Part shown: positions 1-8,628 of the stretch, piece by piece
Numbering within the stretch: the first letter of the stretch is position 1
Layout: every line of letters begins with the position of its first letter
NCBI GenBank assembly: GCA_018058095.1
Contig: JAGPCO010000056.1
Span: 1 to 45,807, forward strand
DNA from: Kofleriaceae bacterium
GTDB lineage: Bacteria > Myxococcota_A > Polyangia > Haliangiales > Haliangiaceae
Length of the DNA stretch: 45,807 bases
Direction: 5' to 3'
Notes under the pieces: model-generated
The model's input: the letters and a program-made list of their open reading frames with translations, nothing else
Told to the model about the DNA's origin: nothing
The model's database searches: none
Position numbers and translations under genes: made by a program

Positions 1-117
1 GGCATGCAAGCCACGACCGTGACGCCGCCCGTTGCCCCGCCCTGTCGAACCGTGGCCGCACCCGCGGCCGGGCCCCACCGCGACCGGCCGCCGCACGCCC
101 GCGCCGGTCGGGCCCGG

Positions 118-1482
118 ATGGCCGCCGGCATCGTGCTGATGGCGGCGCTGGCCGGCTGTGGACCGTCGCGGGCCGCCCGCACCGCCCAGGGCCTGTACGA
201 CCGCGGCGACTATGCCGGGGCCGCGGCCGCCGCCGACCAGGCCCTGCCGGACCGGCCCGGCGACCTCGGCCTGTGGCGGGTCCGCCTGCGCACCGAGCTG
301 GCCCGCGGCGACGCGGCGGCGCTGGCCGCGCTGTACGCCCGCTACCAGGCCAGCCTGGGCGAGGACGACGGCGACCTCCTGGTCGACCTGGCCTCGGCCA
401 CGCTGCGCCAGGGCCTGAGCTCGAACGCGGTCCCGGTCCGCCTGGCGGCGATCCGCGCCATCGAGACGCTGGAGCTGGAGGCGCTCGGCGACGCGGTGAT
501 CGAGCAGATGGGGAGCGACGACGACCGCGTCGCCGCCGCCGCCGCCGTGGCCGTGATGCACGGCCACCCGCAGGCGCCGAAGATGGCCGAGTCGATGCTC
601 GACTCGCCCGATCCGGAGGCCCGGGCCATCGCCGTCGACGGCATCGGCCGCAAGGTCGGCCGGCTGGCCGCCGACGACCTGATCGTCGCCAGCCGCGACC
701 GCGACCCGCGGGTGCGCGCTGCCGCCGTGCGCGCGCTGGCCGCGCTCCGCGACGACGCCAGCGCCGCCGCCGTGCTGGCCCGGGTCAACGACCCGAGCGG
801 CGAGGTGCGGGTGGCCGCGCTGGCGGCGGCCAGCCAGCGCCGGCTCGGGGACACCAGCGCCCTGGCCAGCGCCGCCCTGGCCGACCGAGCGCTGCCGGTG
901 CGCCTGGCCGGCGTCGCCCTGCTGCGCCGAGCCGGCGCGCGAGAGCGCCTGCTCGCCCTGCGCGGCGAGGCCGACCGGCTGGTCGCGCTGCAGGCGGCGG
1001 CGGCGGTCGGCGTCGACGCCGGCAACGAGCCGACGCTGGCCGCGGCGCTGGCCGACCCCGAGCCGGTGGTGCGCGCGAGCGCGGTCGGCCTGGCCGAGGC
1101 GCTGGTCGGCCGGGCCACCGCCCTGCCCCACCTGCGCGTCGCGGTGGCCGACGCCGAGCTCGGGGTGCGCCTGGCCGCGGCGCGCGCGCTGCAGTACGCC
1201 GGCGAGGGCGCGGCGGCCGCGCCGGTCCTGACCGAGGCGCTGGCGGCGCCGGCCCACCAGCTCGGCGCGGCGGCCGACCTGGCCCGGCTGGGCGACGCCC
1301 GCGGCCTCGAGCTGCTGTCGACCACGCTGCTGACCGACGCCGACACCCGGCGGCGCGACGCCGCCGTGCTCCAGCACGCCATCGCCCGGCGCGTCACGCC
1401 CGGCCTGGTCGCGGCGCTGGCCGACCGCACCGGCGGCGTGCGGGTAGCGGCGGCCGCGCTGCTGGTCGAGCTGACGCGCTGA
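118..1482 (+). CDS. HEAT-repeat lipoprotein
   Basis: Predicted outer-membrane or periplasmic lipoprotein, 454 aa from this start. A short hydrophobic segment ends in the lipobox LAGC (Cys14). Next comes a TPR-like helical stretch (about residues 20-100), then a long run of HEAT/PBS-lyase-like repeats to the C-terminus, visible as recurring 'DPxxxVRxAAVxAL' helices rich in Ala, Arg and Asp. HEAT arrays usually form protein-binding solenoids; no catalytic motif is visible. The start is uncertain. This ATG puts the lipobox at residue 14 but leaves no basic n-region. An in-frame ATG at position 4 would add 38 residues, including an Arg-rich stretch just before the hydrophobic core. The gene is convergent with the next one, whose stop lies 25 bp away. 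The specific function is unknown. Confidence 0.75.
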   Translation: MAAGIVLMAALAGCGPSRAARTAQGLYDRGDYAGAAAAADQALPDRPGDLGLWRVRLRTELARGDAAALAALYARYQASLGEDDGDLLVDLASATLRQGLSSNAVPVRLAAIRAIETLELEALGDAVIEQMGSDDDRVAAAAAVAVMHGHPQAPKMAESMLDSPDPEARAIAVDGIGRKVGRLAADDLIVASRDRDPRVRAAAVRALAALRDDASAAAVLARVNDPSGEVRVAALAAASQRRLGDTSALASAALADRALPVRLAGVALLRRAGARERLLALRGEADRLVALQAAAAVGVDAGNEPTLAAALADPEPVVRASAVGLAEALVGRATALPHLRVAVADAELGVRLAAARALQYAGEGAAAAPVLTEALAAPAHQLGAAADLARLGDARGLELLSTTLLTDADTRRRDAAVLQHAIARRVTPGLVAALADRTGGVRVAAAALLVELTR

Positions 1483-1507
1483 CCCGGCCAGGCCCGGCCG
1501 ACCCGGG

Positions 1508-3325
1508 CTACTCGCGCACCAGCGCGGCGTCGCTGGCCAGCACGTACTCGCGTCCGCGCGACGGGTCGCGCACCTGGATGTAGATCCAGCCGTCGGACCG
1601 GAAGTGCGGGAACAGCGCGTACTGGCCCGGGTTCATCCGGGTGATGCGGGTCCGGGCGCCGGTGGCGAGATCGAGCAGGTACACGTTGGCGGCGCCGGCG
1701 CTGCGGTACGGCGCGTAGCCGGGGTCGTTGCGGCCGGTGAAGCCCAGCTCCTGGGCGTCGGCGTCGGAGCTGGGCGAGAGGTAGTGGTGGTAGACGATCC
1801 AGCGCTCGTCGTACGAGAACGCCGGCTTGCCGCCGCTCACGCAGTAACGCGCGACCTCGGGCGCGCTGATCTGGTAGCTGCCGCCGCTCGGGGTGGCGAT
1901 GACCTTGCGCAGGACGTAGCCGAGCTGGTTGTCGCCCGGGCCAGCGACCCGGCTGATGAACAGCCGCGCCGACGGCGACAGCACGGCGTCACCCTCGTAC
2001 GGGGTGGGCACCGACACCGACGGCTTGGCCGTGAAGGTCGAGCCGCCGTACACCATCGGCGTGATCGAGGCCTCGGCGTTGCCGCCGAAGAAGGCCGACG
2101 GGTCGCCGAAGGTGCCGCCGTGGCCGCCGTCGTCGGACACGAACATGCCGTCGATGGCGAAGTAGTCGCCGCCGCCGAGCGCGGCCCCGACGTGCTGGTA
2201 CAGGCCGACCTGGTTGAGATCGGAGCAGCCGGCCTCGGTCATCGAGATCGAGGCGGCGGCGCCGGTCAGCACGCTCATGCGGCACACGTTGCGCGGCCCG
2301 CCCTGGAAGACGAAGCCGCTGTCGTCGGGGAAGAACGCCGGGTCGTAGAACGCGTTGACGCCGATGACCCGGTCGGCCTGCAGGTCGACGATGCCGGAGT
2401 CCATGTTGTTGCGGATGCCGTGGGCGACGTAGCGCCCACTGGCCGAGCTGCGGGTCCAGAACGACGAGGCGTAGTCGAGGTCGGCCAGCACGCGCTGGGT
2501 GGTGCCGCTGACCTCCCAGCCGGCGCCACGGGTGTCGGCCCAGGCGGTGGCCGGCGTCGGCTCGGTCGTCAGGCACTGCCGCGCCGGCTGGCCAGGCGTG
2601 CAGCCGAACATGTTCATGCCGGCGGCGGTGTTGACCGCGCGCCAGCCGGTGGTGGCCAGCTCGGCCACGTGGGCGGCGACGTCGGCCGAGGTGCCCTCGT
2701 TGCACTGGTCGGGCGGCGGGTCCTCCGGCAGCGAGGCGTCGAGTTGCGGCAGGCCGCGGCTGAACCACTCGGCGACGATGTCGAACTGGTCCTGCGTCAG
2801 CGCGCCCTGGCCAGCCGGCGGCATGGCGATGAGGGCCTTGAACTGCTGGTACTCGACGTCGCCACCGTAGGCGCGCCGGAACGCGAACTCGAACCACGGC
2901 AGGTGCACCGCGGTCGCCCACACCCCGAGCTTGATGGCCTGGAACTTCGAGGTCGGCACCGTCGGCATCGCCCGCAGGCAGTCGATCATGGCGCGGGCCG
3001 ACTCGGGCGTGGCCACCGACAGGTCGGTCAGGCACGACGACATCGACGTGTCGCTGAGCGCGCGCCAGAAGCGGAGGTGCTGGCGGGTCATCGAGTGGCA
3101 CGCCCCGCAGCGCGGCTCGGCCTGCGGCCCGGTCGCGCCGAGCAGCGTCAGCGCCTGGGTCGCCAGCTGGTCGTCGGGCAAGGCGACCGGGTTGCGGAAG
3201 GCCGGCGCCGGCTCGGCGTCGATGGTCGGCGGCGGGGCGTCGGCGCTGGCGCCACCCCCGTCGTCCCCACACGCGGTCAGCAGCAAGAACAAGGAACTCG
3301 CGGCGACGCTGATCAGGCGGGACAT
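1508..3325 (-). CDS. Lipoprotein with one CxxCH haem motif and a C-terminal beta-propeller-like region
   Basis: 605 aa. The N-terminus is a lipoprotein signal with lipobox LLTAC (Cys19), followed by an acidic/Pro linker. Residues 73-77 read CGACH, a canonical covalent c-haem site, and the surrounding 100-200 region resembles cytochrome-c-like domains in which 'MPPAGQGALTQDQFDIVAEW' would carry the distal part. The C-terminal half has repeated blades with phrases such as 'SPSARLFISR', 'SYDERWIVYH' and 'LFPHFRSDGWIYI', typical of TolB/PD40-like beta-propellers. A role in extracytoplasmic electron transfer or haem-dependent sensing is inference. It is divergent from the Trp-rich repeat gene across a 268-bp spacer. 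No convincing promoter was seen for this strand. Confidence 0.8.
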   Translation of the reverse strand: MSRLISVAASSLFLLLTACGDDGGGASADAPPPTIDAEPAPAFRNPVALPDDQLATQALTLLGATGPQAEPRCGACHSMTRQHLRFWRALSDTSMSSCLTDLSVATPESARAMIDCLRAMPTVPTSKFQAIKLGVWATAVHLPWFEFAFRRAYGGDVEYQQFKALIAMPPAGQGALTQDQFDIVAEWFSRGLPQLDASLPEDPPPDQCNEGTSADVAAHVAELATTGWRAVNTAAGMNMFGCTPGQPARQCLTTEPTPATAWADTRGAGWEVSGTTQRVLADLDYASSFWTRSSASGRYVAHGIRNNMDSGIVDLQADRVIGVNAFYDPAFFPDDSGFVFQGGPRNVCRMSVLTGAAASISMTEAGCSDLNQVGLYQHVGAALGGGDYFAIDGMFVSDDGGHGGTFGDPSAFFGGNAEASITPMVYGGSTFTAKPSVSVPTPYEGDAVLSPSARLFISRVAGPGDNQLGYVLRKVIATPSGGSYQISAPEVARYCVSGGKPAFSYDERWIVYHHYLSPSSDADAQELGFTGRNDPGYAPYRSAGAANVYLLDLATGARTRITRMNPGQYALFPHFRSDGWIYIQVRDPSRGREYVLASDAALVRE

Positions 3326-3467
3326 CGGCCAGGAGCTTCGCCCAGGTCAGGGCCGGAGCCAGGCACAATCGCATCGGCCGCTGCTAACCGAGATCACCCA
3401 GGTGCGACGCGGGGTTATCGCCGACCACGGGCCACGCCCGGGCGTAAGCAGCAGGGCGGCCCGGCGT

Positions 3468-3496
3468 TTGACTTGGACAGGGCGGTTGGGAATACT
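3468..3496 (+). promoter_or_regulatory. Sigma70-like promoter for the Trp-rich repeat protein gene
   Basis: TTGACT (3468-3473), a 17-bp spacer and AATACT (3491-3496). The -35 matches 5 of 6 and the -10 matches 4 of 6 of the housekeeping consensus. It predicts a leader of about 90 nt before the ATG at 3594. The rest of the 3326-3593 divergent spacer shows nothing else recognisable. Confidence 0.55.
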
Positions 3497-3580
3497 CCGT
3501 CGTGAAGAAAACCGGGGGGTTGGCCGTCCTAGCGGTGCCGGGCGAGCTCAGGCTCTGCGCGCATCGTCCCGGTCCTATCC

Positions 3581-3586
3581 AAGGAG
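3581..3586 (+). promoter_or_regulatory. Strong ribosome binding site (AAGGAG)
   Basis: AAGGAG lies 7 nt before the ATG at 3594 and decides that start over the much longer open frame, which begins upstream at 2931. Confidence 0.8.
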
Positions 3587-3593
3587 ATTAGAT

Positions 3594-4325
3594 ATGAAGG
3601 CATCTCGGAAGCTCGTGGTTGCGCTTGGTCTCGCGGTCGCCCTGGCGTCGTCGGCGTGTGTGGTCTCGGGCTCGGCCCGGATGCGCACCGGCGCGCTCGT
3701 CGTCTACAACGAACCGCCGGCGCCGCAGGAGGAGGCCGTGACCGCCCGCGCCGGCTTCGTCTGGGTGCGGGGTCGCTGGGACTACCGCGGCAACAACTGG
3801 GTCTGGGTCGGTGGGCACTGGGAGCGTGAGCGCGGCGGCTACGCCTGGCAGGAGGGCCGGTGGGAGCGCCGCGGCAACACGTGGCACTGGATCGACGGGA
3901 CCTGGATCGTCGTCCAGGCCGGCGGCGGCGGCACCATCGTCACCACCACCCCGACCACCACCACGACCGTCGTGACCAGCGGGGGTGGTGGCGGTGGGGT
4001 CGTCGTGCGCGACCACCGCGATGGCGGCGGCACCACGGTGGTGACCCCGCCGGCGCCGTCGATCTACCCGACCGCGCCGCCGCCGGCGCCGCGGGCCGAG
4101 GCCTCGGGCAACCGGGCCGGCTTCATCTGGGTCGGCGGCCACTACGAGTGGCGCAGCGGGCAGTACGAGTGGATCGGTGGCCACTGGGAGCGCGTGCGCG
4201 CCAACCGGGTGTGGGTCGCCGGTCGCTGGGAGCTCGGACCGCAGGGCTACTACGTCTGGGTCGCCGGCAGCTGGCAGGCGCAGGCGGCCCAGGGCGGGGT
4301 GATCACGCGCGATCACCGCAACTGA
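3594..4325 (+). CDS. WxxGxW (YXWQ/BcpO-type) repeat envelope protein
   Basis: 243 aa. The start is fixed by AAGGAG 7 nt upstream. A lipoprotein-like signal ends LASSAC (Cys22); the lipobox is atypical at -3, so cleavage by signal peptidase I is possible. Two blocks of Trp-rich repeats follow (about residues 54-105 and 178-232). They match the pattern W-x-x-G-x-W, for example WVRGRW, WVGGHW, WQEGRW, WIGGHW, WVAGRW and WVAGSW. The blocks are separated by a Thr/Val/Gly low-complexity linker (about 108-150). Proteins with this repeat are secreted or outer-membrane-associated in proteobacteria and have no established biochemical role. It has its own sigma70-like promoter and a long leader, suggesting high expression. 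Confidence 0.85.
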   Translation: MKASRKLVVALGLAVALASSACVVSGSARMRTGALVVYNEPPAPQEEAVTARAGFVWVRGRWDYRGNNWVWVGGHWERERGGYAWQEGRWERRGNTWHWIDGTWIVVQAGGGGTIVTTTPTTTTTVVTSGGGGGGVVVRDHRDGGGTTVVTPPAPSIYPTAPPPAPRAEASGNRAGFIWVGGHYEWRSGQYEWIGGHWERVRANRVWVAGRWELGPQGYYVWVAGSWQAQAAQGGVITRDHRN

Positions 4326-4422
4326 TCCGAGGACCGCGGCACGATCTGGCCCGGCGCGATGAGCTCGCTCCGGGCCGGATCATTTTCGGCAGCGGTTTCG
4401 GCAAAGGAGCCCGGCCTGGCCG

Positions 4423-6003
4423 GTGTCGGTAAACCGAACCGGCGCGCCACGCGTTCGGGGCCAGGTGCGCCCCTTCCCTGCTGCCGCGTCCGCGTTCGTC
4501 CTGGCCTCGCTCGTGGTGCCCGCCGTGGCCGCACCTCCGGCGTGGGCCCAGCCCGCGGCGGCGCAACGCCGACCGACCGCAGCCGAGCTCCGCGCCGAGA
4601 TCGAGGCGCTGCGTGGCCAGGTCTGGGCCCTCAGCCAGCAGCTGGTGCTGGCCGCGCAGCAAGGCGCCGAGCGCGACCGCCAGCTGCAGGCCCAGCAGGC
4701 CGCGCTCGGCCAGCTCGCGACCAGCTTGACCGCGCAGCTGCAGCAGCTGCAGGCGGCGAGCGGCCCCGACGCGCTGGCCCGGGTGCTGGCGGTGGTCGAG
4801 CAGCTGCAGGCGCAGGTGGCGGCGTACGGCGCCGAGGAGGTGCCGAGCCAGCTCGACTACGACGACGGCTACCAGTGGCTCAGCGAGGACGGTGACTACC
4901 AGCTCGGCGTGCGTGGGTTCACCCAGCTCCGGTTCGAGAGCCAGCGGCGCTGGGCCGCGAACGACGCCTCCACCGGTGACAGCACCTTCGTGCTGCGCCG
5001 GGCCCGACTCGAGCTGTCGGGCCGACGCGACGCCGAGGTCGGCGCGATCGGCTTTCGCGTGGTCGGCGAGCTGGCCGAACCACGCGTGGTCGACGCCGCC
5101 GTCGAGTGGGCGCCAAGCGACCGGATCCGGCTGCGCCTGGGCCGCGGCAAGGTGGCGATGACCCACGCCCACCTCACCGCGGCCGAGCGCCTGCGCTTCG
5201 GCGAGCGCCCGGCCGTGCTCGACGGCCTGGGCTGGGACCGCGACGTCGGGATCCAGCTCAGCGGCGAGCGCGGCCGCAGCCGCTACTGGGTCGGGCTCGG
5301 CAACGGCGCCCGGACCGGCGCCGCGCTCGACCGGCGCCCGGCGCTGGTGGCCCGCCTCGAGCGCTCCGACCAGCGCAGCGACCAGGGCGACCACGCCACC
5401 CTGGCGGGTGCGGTCGACGCCCGCCTGCTCGGGCGCGAAGAGCCGCGCGGCTGGATCTTCGGCCTGGGCGGCATCATCGACATCGCCGACCTGCCCGACC
5501 AGGTGCTCGGCCTGCCCGGCGCCGGTGGCGCCGCTGGCACGTCCAGCCGTGGCCTGGTCGGGATCAGCGCCGCCAGCGCCGACGTGCGCTGGACCGGGCG
5601 TCGCTGGGGCCTCGCCGGCGAGGTCATGGTCCGGCACGAGACCTGGCCCGAGCGGTACTTCGCCGACCGCGCGCAGATCGCCGCCGCGGTGGGATCGCAG
5701 GACCCGACCTGGACCTACCTCGGCGGGTCGGCCGAGGTCTGGGGCCGCGTGGGCCGAAAGCAGGGCGCGGTGGTCGCCGCCCTCCGCGTCGCCGGCGGCC
5801 AGGTTCCCTTCCTGTCCCTGGCCGGGCGGCCGCCGCCGCGCGGGCGTGACCAGCTCGAGATCGGCTTCGTGCTGCGCGCGCTCGGCGAGCTGGTCGCGCT
5901 CGAGTCCAGCGTGCTGACCTGGGACCGTCTGTATGGTGGCAGCGAGGCCAGCCCCGTCGAGTCCGAGCTGCGGTTGATGGTGCAGACCCAGCTCGCGCTG
6001 TAG
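4423..6003 (+). CDS. Phosphate-selective porin O/P-like outer membrane protein with coiled-coil N-terminus
   Basis: 526 aa, GTG start; AAAGGAG at 4403-4409 is 13 nt upstream, a rather long spacing. A signal peptide ends near residue 42 (AWAQ). A Gln/Ala/Leu-rich coiled coil (about 50-140) precedes a beta-barrel domain. The barrel starts with 'GVRGFTQLRFE' and 'FVLRRARLELSG', features of the OprO/OprP porin family, with alternating strands to the C-terminus. The coiled-coil-plus-barrel layout is common in these porins and probably mediates trimerisation or peptidoglycan contact. The substrate cannot be assigned from sequence; anions or polyphosphate are only family suggestions. It is convergent with the cytochrome bc operon across a spacer holding a hexamer repeat. 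Confidence 0.8.
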   Translation: MSVNRTGAPRVRGQVRPFPAAASAFVLASLVVPAVAAPPAWAQPAAAQRRPTAAELRAEIEALRGQVWALSQQLVLAAQQGAERDRQLQAQQAALGQLATSLTAQLQQLQAASGPDALARVLAVVEQLQAQVAAYGAEEVPSQLDYDDGYQWLSEDGDYQLGVRGFTQLRFESQRRWAANDASTGDSTFVLRRARLELSGRRDAEVGAIGFRVVGELAEPRVVDAAVEWAPSDRIRLRLGRGKVAMTHAHLTAAERLRFGERPAVLDGLGWDRDVGIQLSGERGRSRYWVGLGNGARTGAALDRRPALVARLERSDQRSDQGDHATLAGAVDARLLGREEPRGWIFGLGGIIDIADLPDQVLGLPGAGGAAGTSSRGLVGISAASADVRWTGRRWGLAGEVMVRHETWPERYFADRAQIAAAVGSQDPTWTYLGGSAEVWGRVGRKQGAVVAALRVAGGQVPFLSLAGRPPPRGRDQLEIGFVLRALGELVALESSVLTWDRLYGGSEASPVESELRLMVQTQLAL

Positions 6004-6010
6004 CGGACAG

Positions 6011-6052
6011 CTACAGCTACAGCTACAGCTACAGCTACAGCTACAGCTACAG
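6011..6052. repeat. CTACAG hexamer microsatellite, 7 perfect copies
   Basis: Seven uninterrupted CTACAG units lie in the 73-bp gap between two convergent stop codons (6003 and 6077). No reading frame is affected. Such a perfect array is likely to vary in copy number. Confidence 0.95.
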
Positions 6053-6076
6053 CAGCTGGTGCCGCTGCCGGCGCTA

Positions 6077-7846
6077 CTAGCGATCGGCCAGGGCCTTGAT
6101 CCGGGCCCGGGCGGCGGCGACCTCGGCCGGGCTGGCGGTGCGCAGCCAGATCAACCATTCGGCCAGCACCCGTCGGTCGTCGGGTGAGATCTCCTCGACG
6201 ATGGGCATCTCGTTGCCGATCAGATAGAAGCGCGGGGCGCCGGGATCGGTGAGCAGGGCCTCGAGGTGCTCGCGCTGGCCACGCGCGAACAGCGCCGGCG
6301 CGGCCTCGTTGACCTTGTGCTCCTCGCGGGTGTGGCAATCGGTGCAGTGCTCGTCGAACAGGGCCCGGCCAGCGGCCAGCTTGGACGGATCGACGTCGGT
6401 CGCGCCGGTCTCGGCGTAGACCATCTCGACCAGCGCATCGAGCTCGGCCCCGGTCTGCTCGACCGCGCTCATGCCGACGTCGGCGGCGCCGAGCTTGGTG
6501 CGACCGAAGTAGGCGTCGCCGCCCGGATCGACCAGGAAGCCTCGGATCCAGGTGCGGTCGTTGTAGCCGGCGCCGAGGCGCGGGCCCTTGCGGTCCTTGC
6601 CGTCGCCGCCGTGGCAGCCGTCGCAGTGCGCCTCCCACAGGGTGATGGCGCGGGACCACGGCGCGGTCGCGTACAGCGCCAGGCCGCCGGCCGCCGGCAC
6701 ACCGCCGGTGCGCGCCAGCTCCCGCGCCGCCGCGGCCGAGCGCTCGGCCTTGGCCGTGCGGGCGGCCAGCTGCGGATCGGCGTCGTCGGCGCGCATCGAG
6801 ATGACCGTGAGCGCCACCGCCACGGCGATGCCGATGCCGAGCAGGGCCATCGGCACCAGGCGTCGCCGCGGGTCGCGGTCGGGGCCGCGATCGAGGAACG
6901 GCAGCGCCAGCAGCACGCCGCCGACCACCACCGGCGCCCCGAGCGCGACGATGATCTCGGCCTTGCCGGTGAAGTACTTGAGCAGCTGGAACAGCGGTCG
7001 GAAGTACCACTCGGGTCGGGCGTCGAAGTTCGACGATGGATCGGCCGGGGCGTCGAGGCCGGCGCCTCCGACGACGACGACGTAGGTCACGAGCGCGACC
7101 AGGGCGATGGCCATCGCCACCACGTCCCGGAACAGCTGATCCGGCCAGAACGGCTGGGTCCGCGCCCGCAGCGTCGCGGCGCTCTGGCCCCAGCGCGGGG
7201 TCACGCCGTGGCGCCGGAACAGCGCGAGGTGGGCGACGATGAGGCCGACGGTGAGGGCCGGCAGCACCAGCACGTGCAGGCCGTAGAACCGGGTCAGCGT
7301 CAGGTTGCCGTACTCGTTCCCGCCCTGCGCCAGCTGCTGCATCGTCTCGCCGGCGCCGGGCGCCGCGCCGGCGATGCCGGTGGCGACCTTGGTGGCCCAG
7401 TAGCCGGTCTGGTCCCACGGCAGCAGGTACCCGGTCAGCGCGAACGCCAGCAGGAGCCCGAGCAGGAGCACCCCGACGATCCAGTTGAGCTCGCGCGGCC
7501 GCTTGTACGCGCCGTACAGCGCGGTCTGCAGCAGGTGCAGCCCGCCGACCAGCAGCACCGCCGAGGCGCCGTGGTGATGCAGGCCGCGCAGGAACCAGCC
7601 CCACGTCACCTGGTCCTGGATGTACGCGACCGAGGCCCAGGCGTCGGTGGTCGACGCGCTGTAGTAGAGCGCCAGCACGGTCCCGGTCACCGCCTGGACG
7701 ATGAGCAGGAACAGCAGGACCGAGCCGAACACGTAGGCCATCGACGCGCCGCCGGGGACCGGCTCGTGCAACGCGCGGCGGCTCAGGGCCCGCCAGCCAG
7801 CGCGTTCGTCGAACCAGTCGCCGAGGCGGCGGAGCGGCCCGCTCAC
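6077..7846 (-). CDS. Cytochrome b6-type subunit fused to a di-haem cytochrome c domain (bc complex)
   Basis: 589 aa; quinol-oxidising core of a cytochrome bc complex in the inner membrane. Helix B has haem ligands His90 and His104, and helix D has His191 and His206. The 14/15 spacing is that of cytochrome b6, not mitochondrial cytochrome b. The PEWY Qo-site motif is at 278-281 in a subunit-IV-like part, followed by more membrane helices to about residue 350. The C-terminal 240 residues carry two c-haem sites, CDGCH (408-412) and CTDCH (501-505), so b, IV and c parts are all one chain. The GTG start at 7846 overlaps the Rieske stop as GTGA, which fixes the start. The open frame continues upstream to 8101, but that part lies under the Rieske gene. 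Electrons would pass from quinol via b haems and the Rieske centre to the fused c haems. Confidence 0.92.
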   Translation of the reverse strand: MSGPLRRLGDWFDERAGWRALSRRALHEPVPGGASMAYVFGSVLLFLLIVQAVTGTVLALYYSASTTDAWASVAYIQDQVTWGWFLRGLHHHGASAVLLVGGLHLLQTALYGAYKRPRELNWIVGVLLLGLLLAFALTGYLLPWDQTGYWATKVATGIAGAAPGAGETMQQLAQGGNEYGNLTLTRFYGLHVLVLPALTVGLIVAHLALFRRHGVTPRWGQSAATLRARTQPFWPDQLFRDVVAMAIALVALVTYVVVVGGAGLDAPADPSSNFDARPEWYFRPLFQLLKYFTGKAEIIVALGAPVVVGGVLLALPFLDRGPDRDPRRRLVPMALLGIGIAVAVALTVISMRADDADPQLAARTAKAERSAAAARELARTGGVPAAGGLALYATAPWSRAITLWEAHCDGCHGGDGKDRKGPRLGAGYNDRTWIRGFLVDPGGDAYFGRTKLGAADVGMSAVEQTGAELDALVEMVYAETGATDVDPSKLAAGRALFDEHCTDCHTREEHKVNEAAPALFARGQREHLEALLTDPGAPRFYLIGNEMPIVEEISPDDRRVLAEWLIWLRTASPAEVAAARARIKALADR

Positions 7847-8475
7847 GCCGGCTCCCGGTTGGCGATGCCGGCGCGAAACCGCATCCAGGTCAGCTTGAGC
7901 CGGCCGCCTTCGACGACGATCGGCAGCGGGTCGAGGCCTCGCTCGGCCGGGCCGGTGATGCGCTCGCCGCTCACCGCGAACGCGCTGTCGTGGCATGGGC
8001 AGGCGAAGCGCCCGCGCGTGTCGTCCCAGCCGATCGCGCAGCCCAGGTGCGGGCAGGTCGCCGACAGCGCGAACAGGCGGTCGCCGTCGCGGCGGACCCA
8101 CGCGGCGCCGAGGGGAACGTCGCGGGCCGAGGTCCAGGCGTCACGCACCGTGGTGGCGATCACCGCCAGCTTGATGGGCGCCCCACCGGCCGGGACCAGG
8201 TCGGCGCTGCCGAGATCGAGTGGCTCGCGCGGGGTGGTGACGATGGCCCGGCCGGCCGGGTGGGCCAGCATCCGCAGCGCCGGCACGGCCAGTCCGACGC
8301 CGAGGCAACCGCCGACGCCGACGGTGGCCATGGCCAGGACCTTGCGACGCGACACGCTGGCTGGGTCGGTGGCGAGATCGTGCTCGGGCTCCGATCCGGA
8401 CGGGGTCGCGGCCGCGCCGGGCCCCTGCGCCGGTGCGACGGGCCGCGTGGGGTCGCCCTCGGGCGGTGACTTCAT
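7843..8475 (-). CDS. Rieske [2Fe-2S] protein of the bc complex
   Basis: 210 aa. A twin-arginine-type signal (SRRKVLA, 42-48) and one membrane anchor (about 46-70) place the iron-sulfur head in the periplasm. Cluster box I is CPHLGC (141-146) and box II is CPCH (159-162). This gives ligands Cys141, His143, Cys159 and His162, with Cys146 and Cys161 forming the usual disulfide. The N-terminal 40 residues are a Pro/Ala-rich cytoplasmic extension. It is the first gene of the operon; its TGA overlaps the GTG of the cytochrome b-c gene. A -35/-10 pair lies immediately upstream with no ribosome binding site, so the mRNA may be leaderless. Confidence 0.93.
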   Translation of the reverse strand: MKSPPEGDPTRPVAPAQGPGAAATPSGSEPEHDLATDPASVSRRKVLAMATVGVGGCLGVGLAVPALRMLAHPAGRAIVTTPREPLDLGSADLVPAGGAPIKLAVIATTVRDAWTSARDVPLGAAWVRRDGDRLFALSATCPHLGCAIGWDDTRGRFACPCHDSAFAVSGERITGPAERGLDPLPIVVEGGRLKLTWMRFRAGIANREPA

Positions 8476-8481
8476 GCCCCG

Positions 8482-8510
8482 ACGTTAGGGCCCGCGACGG
8501 GGCAACTCAA
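8482..8510 (-). promoter_or_regulatory. Promoter of the bc-complex operon, likely leaderless
   Basis: Reading the minus strand: TTGAGT (8510-8505), 17 bp, TAACGT (8487-8482), then 6 nt to the ATG at 8475. The predicted transcript would begin at or within a base or two of the start codon. Confidence 0.5.
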
Positions 8511-8628
8511 TCGTTCTCGCGACCGATCCATCCCCGAGGGCGGCGTTGCTCCTCGGTCACGACGGGTGGCCGCGGTCGGCCTGGCCCGGGCGGCGGATCT
8601 CGTGGCGCGCCTCGAGCCGACGCCGGCG

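Noticed and set aside
342-1430. Long antisense open frame under the HEAT lipoprotein gene
   Set aside because: Ser/Arg/Ala-rich shadow of a high-GC gene, with no recognisable motifs; the plus-strand frame has a lipobox and repeat structure.
6011-6052. CRISPR array
   Set aside because: The CTACAG and GGGCCCTGACGC arrays have no spacers; no cas gene is present.
7847-8101. N-terminal extension of the cytochrome b-c frame
   Set aside because: It lies wholly under the Rieske gene and is Arg/Pro-rich; the GTG at 7846 with GTGA overlap gives a normal cytochrome b N-terminus.
6266-8488. 740-codon plus-strand frame opposite the bc-complex genes
   Set aside because: Composition is that of a shadow (Arg/Gly/Ala/His), and the minus strand encodes clear Rieske and cytochrome b motifs.
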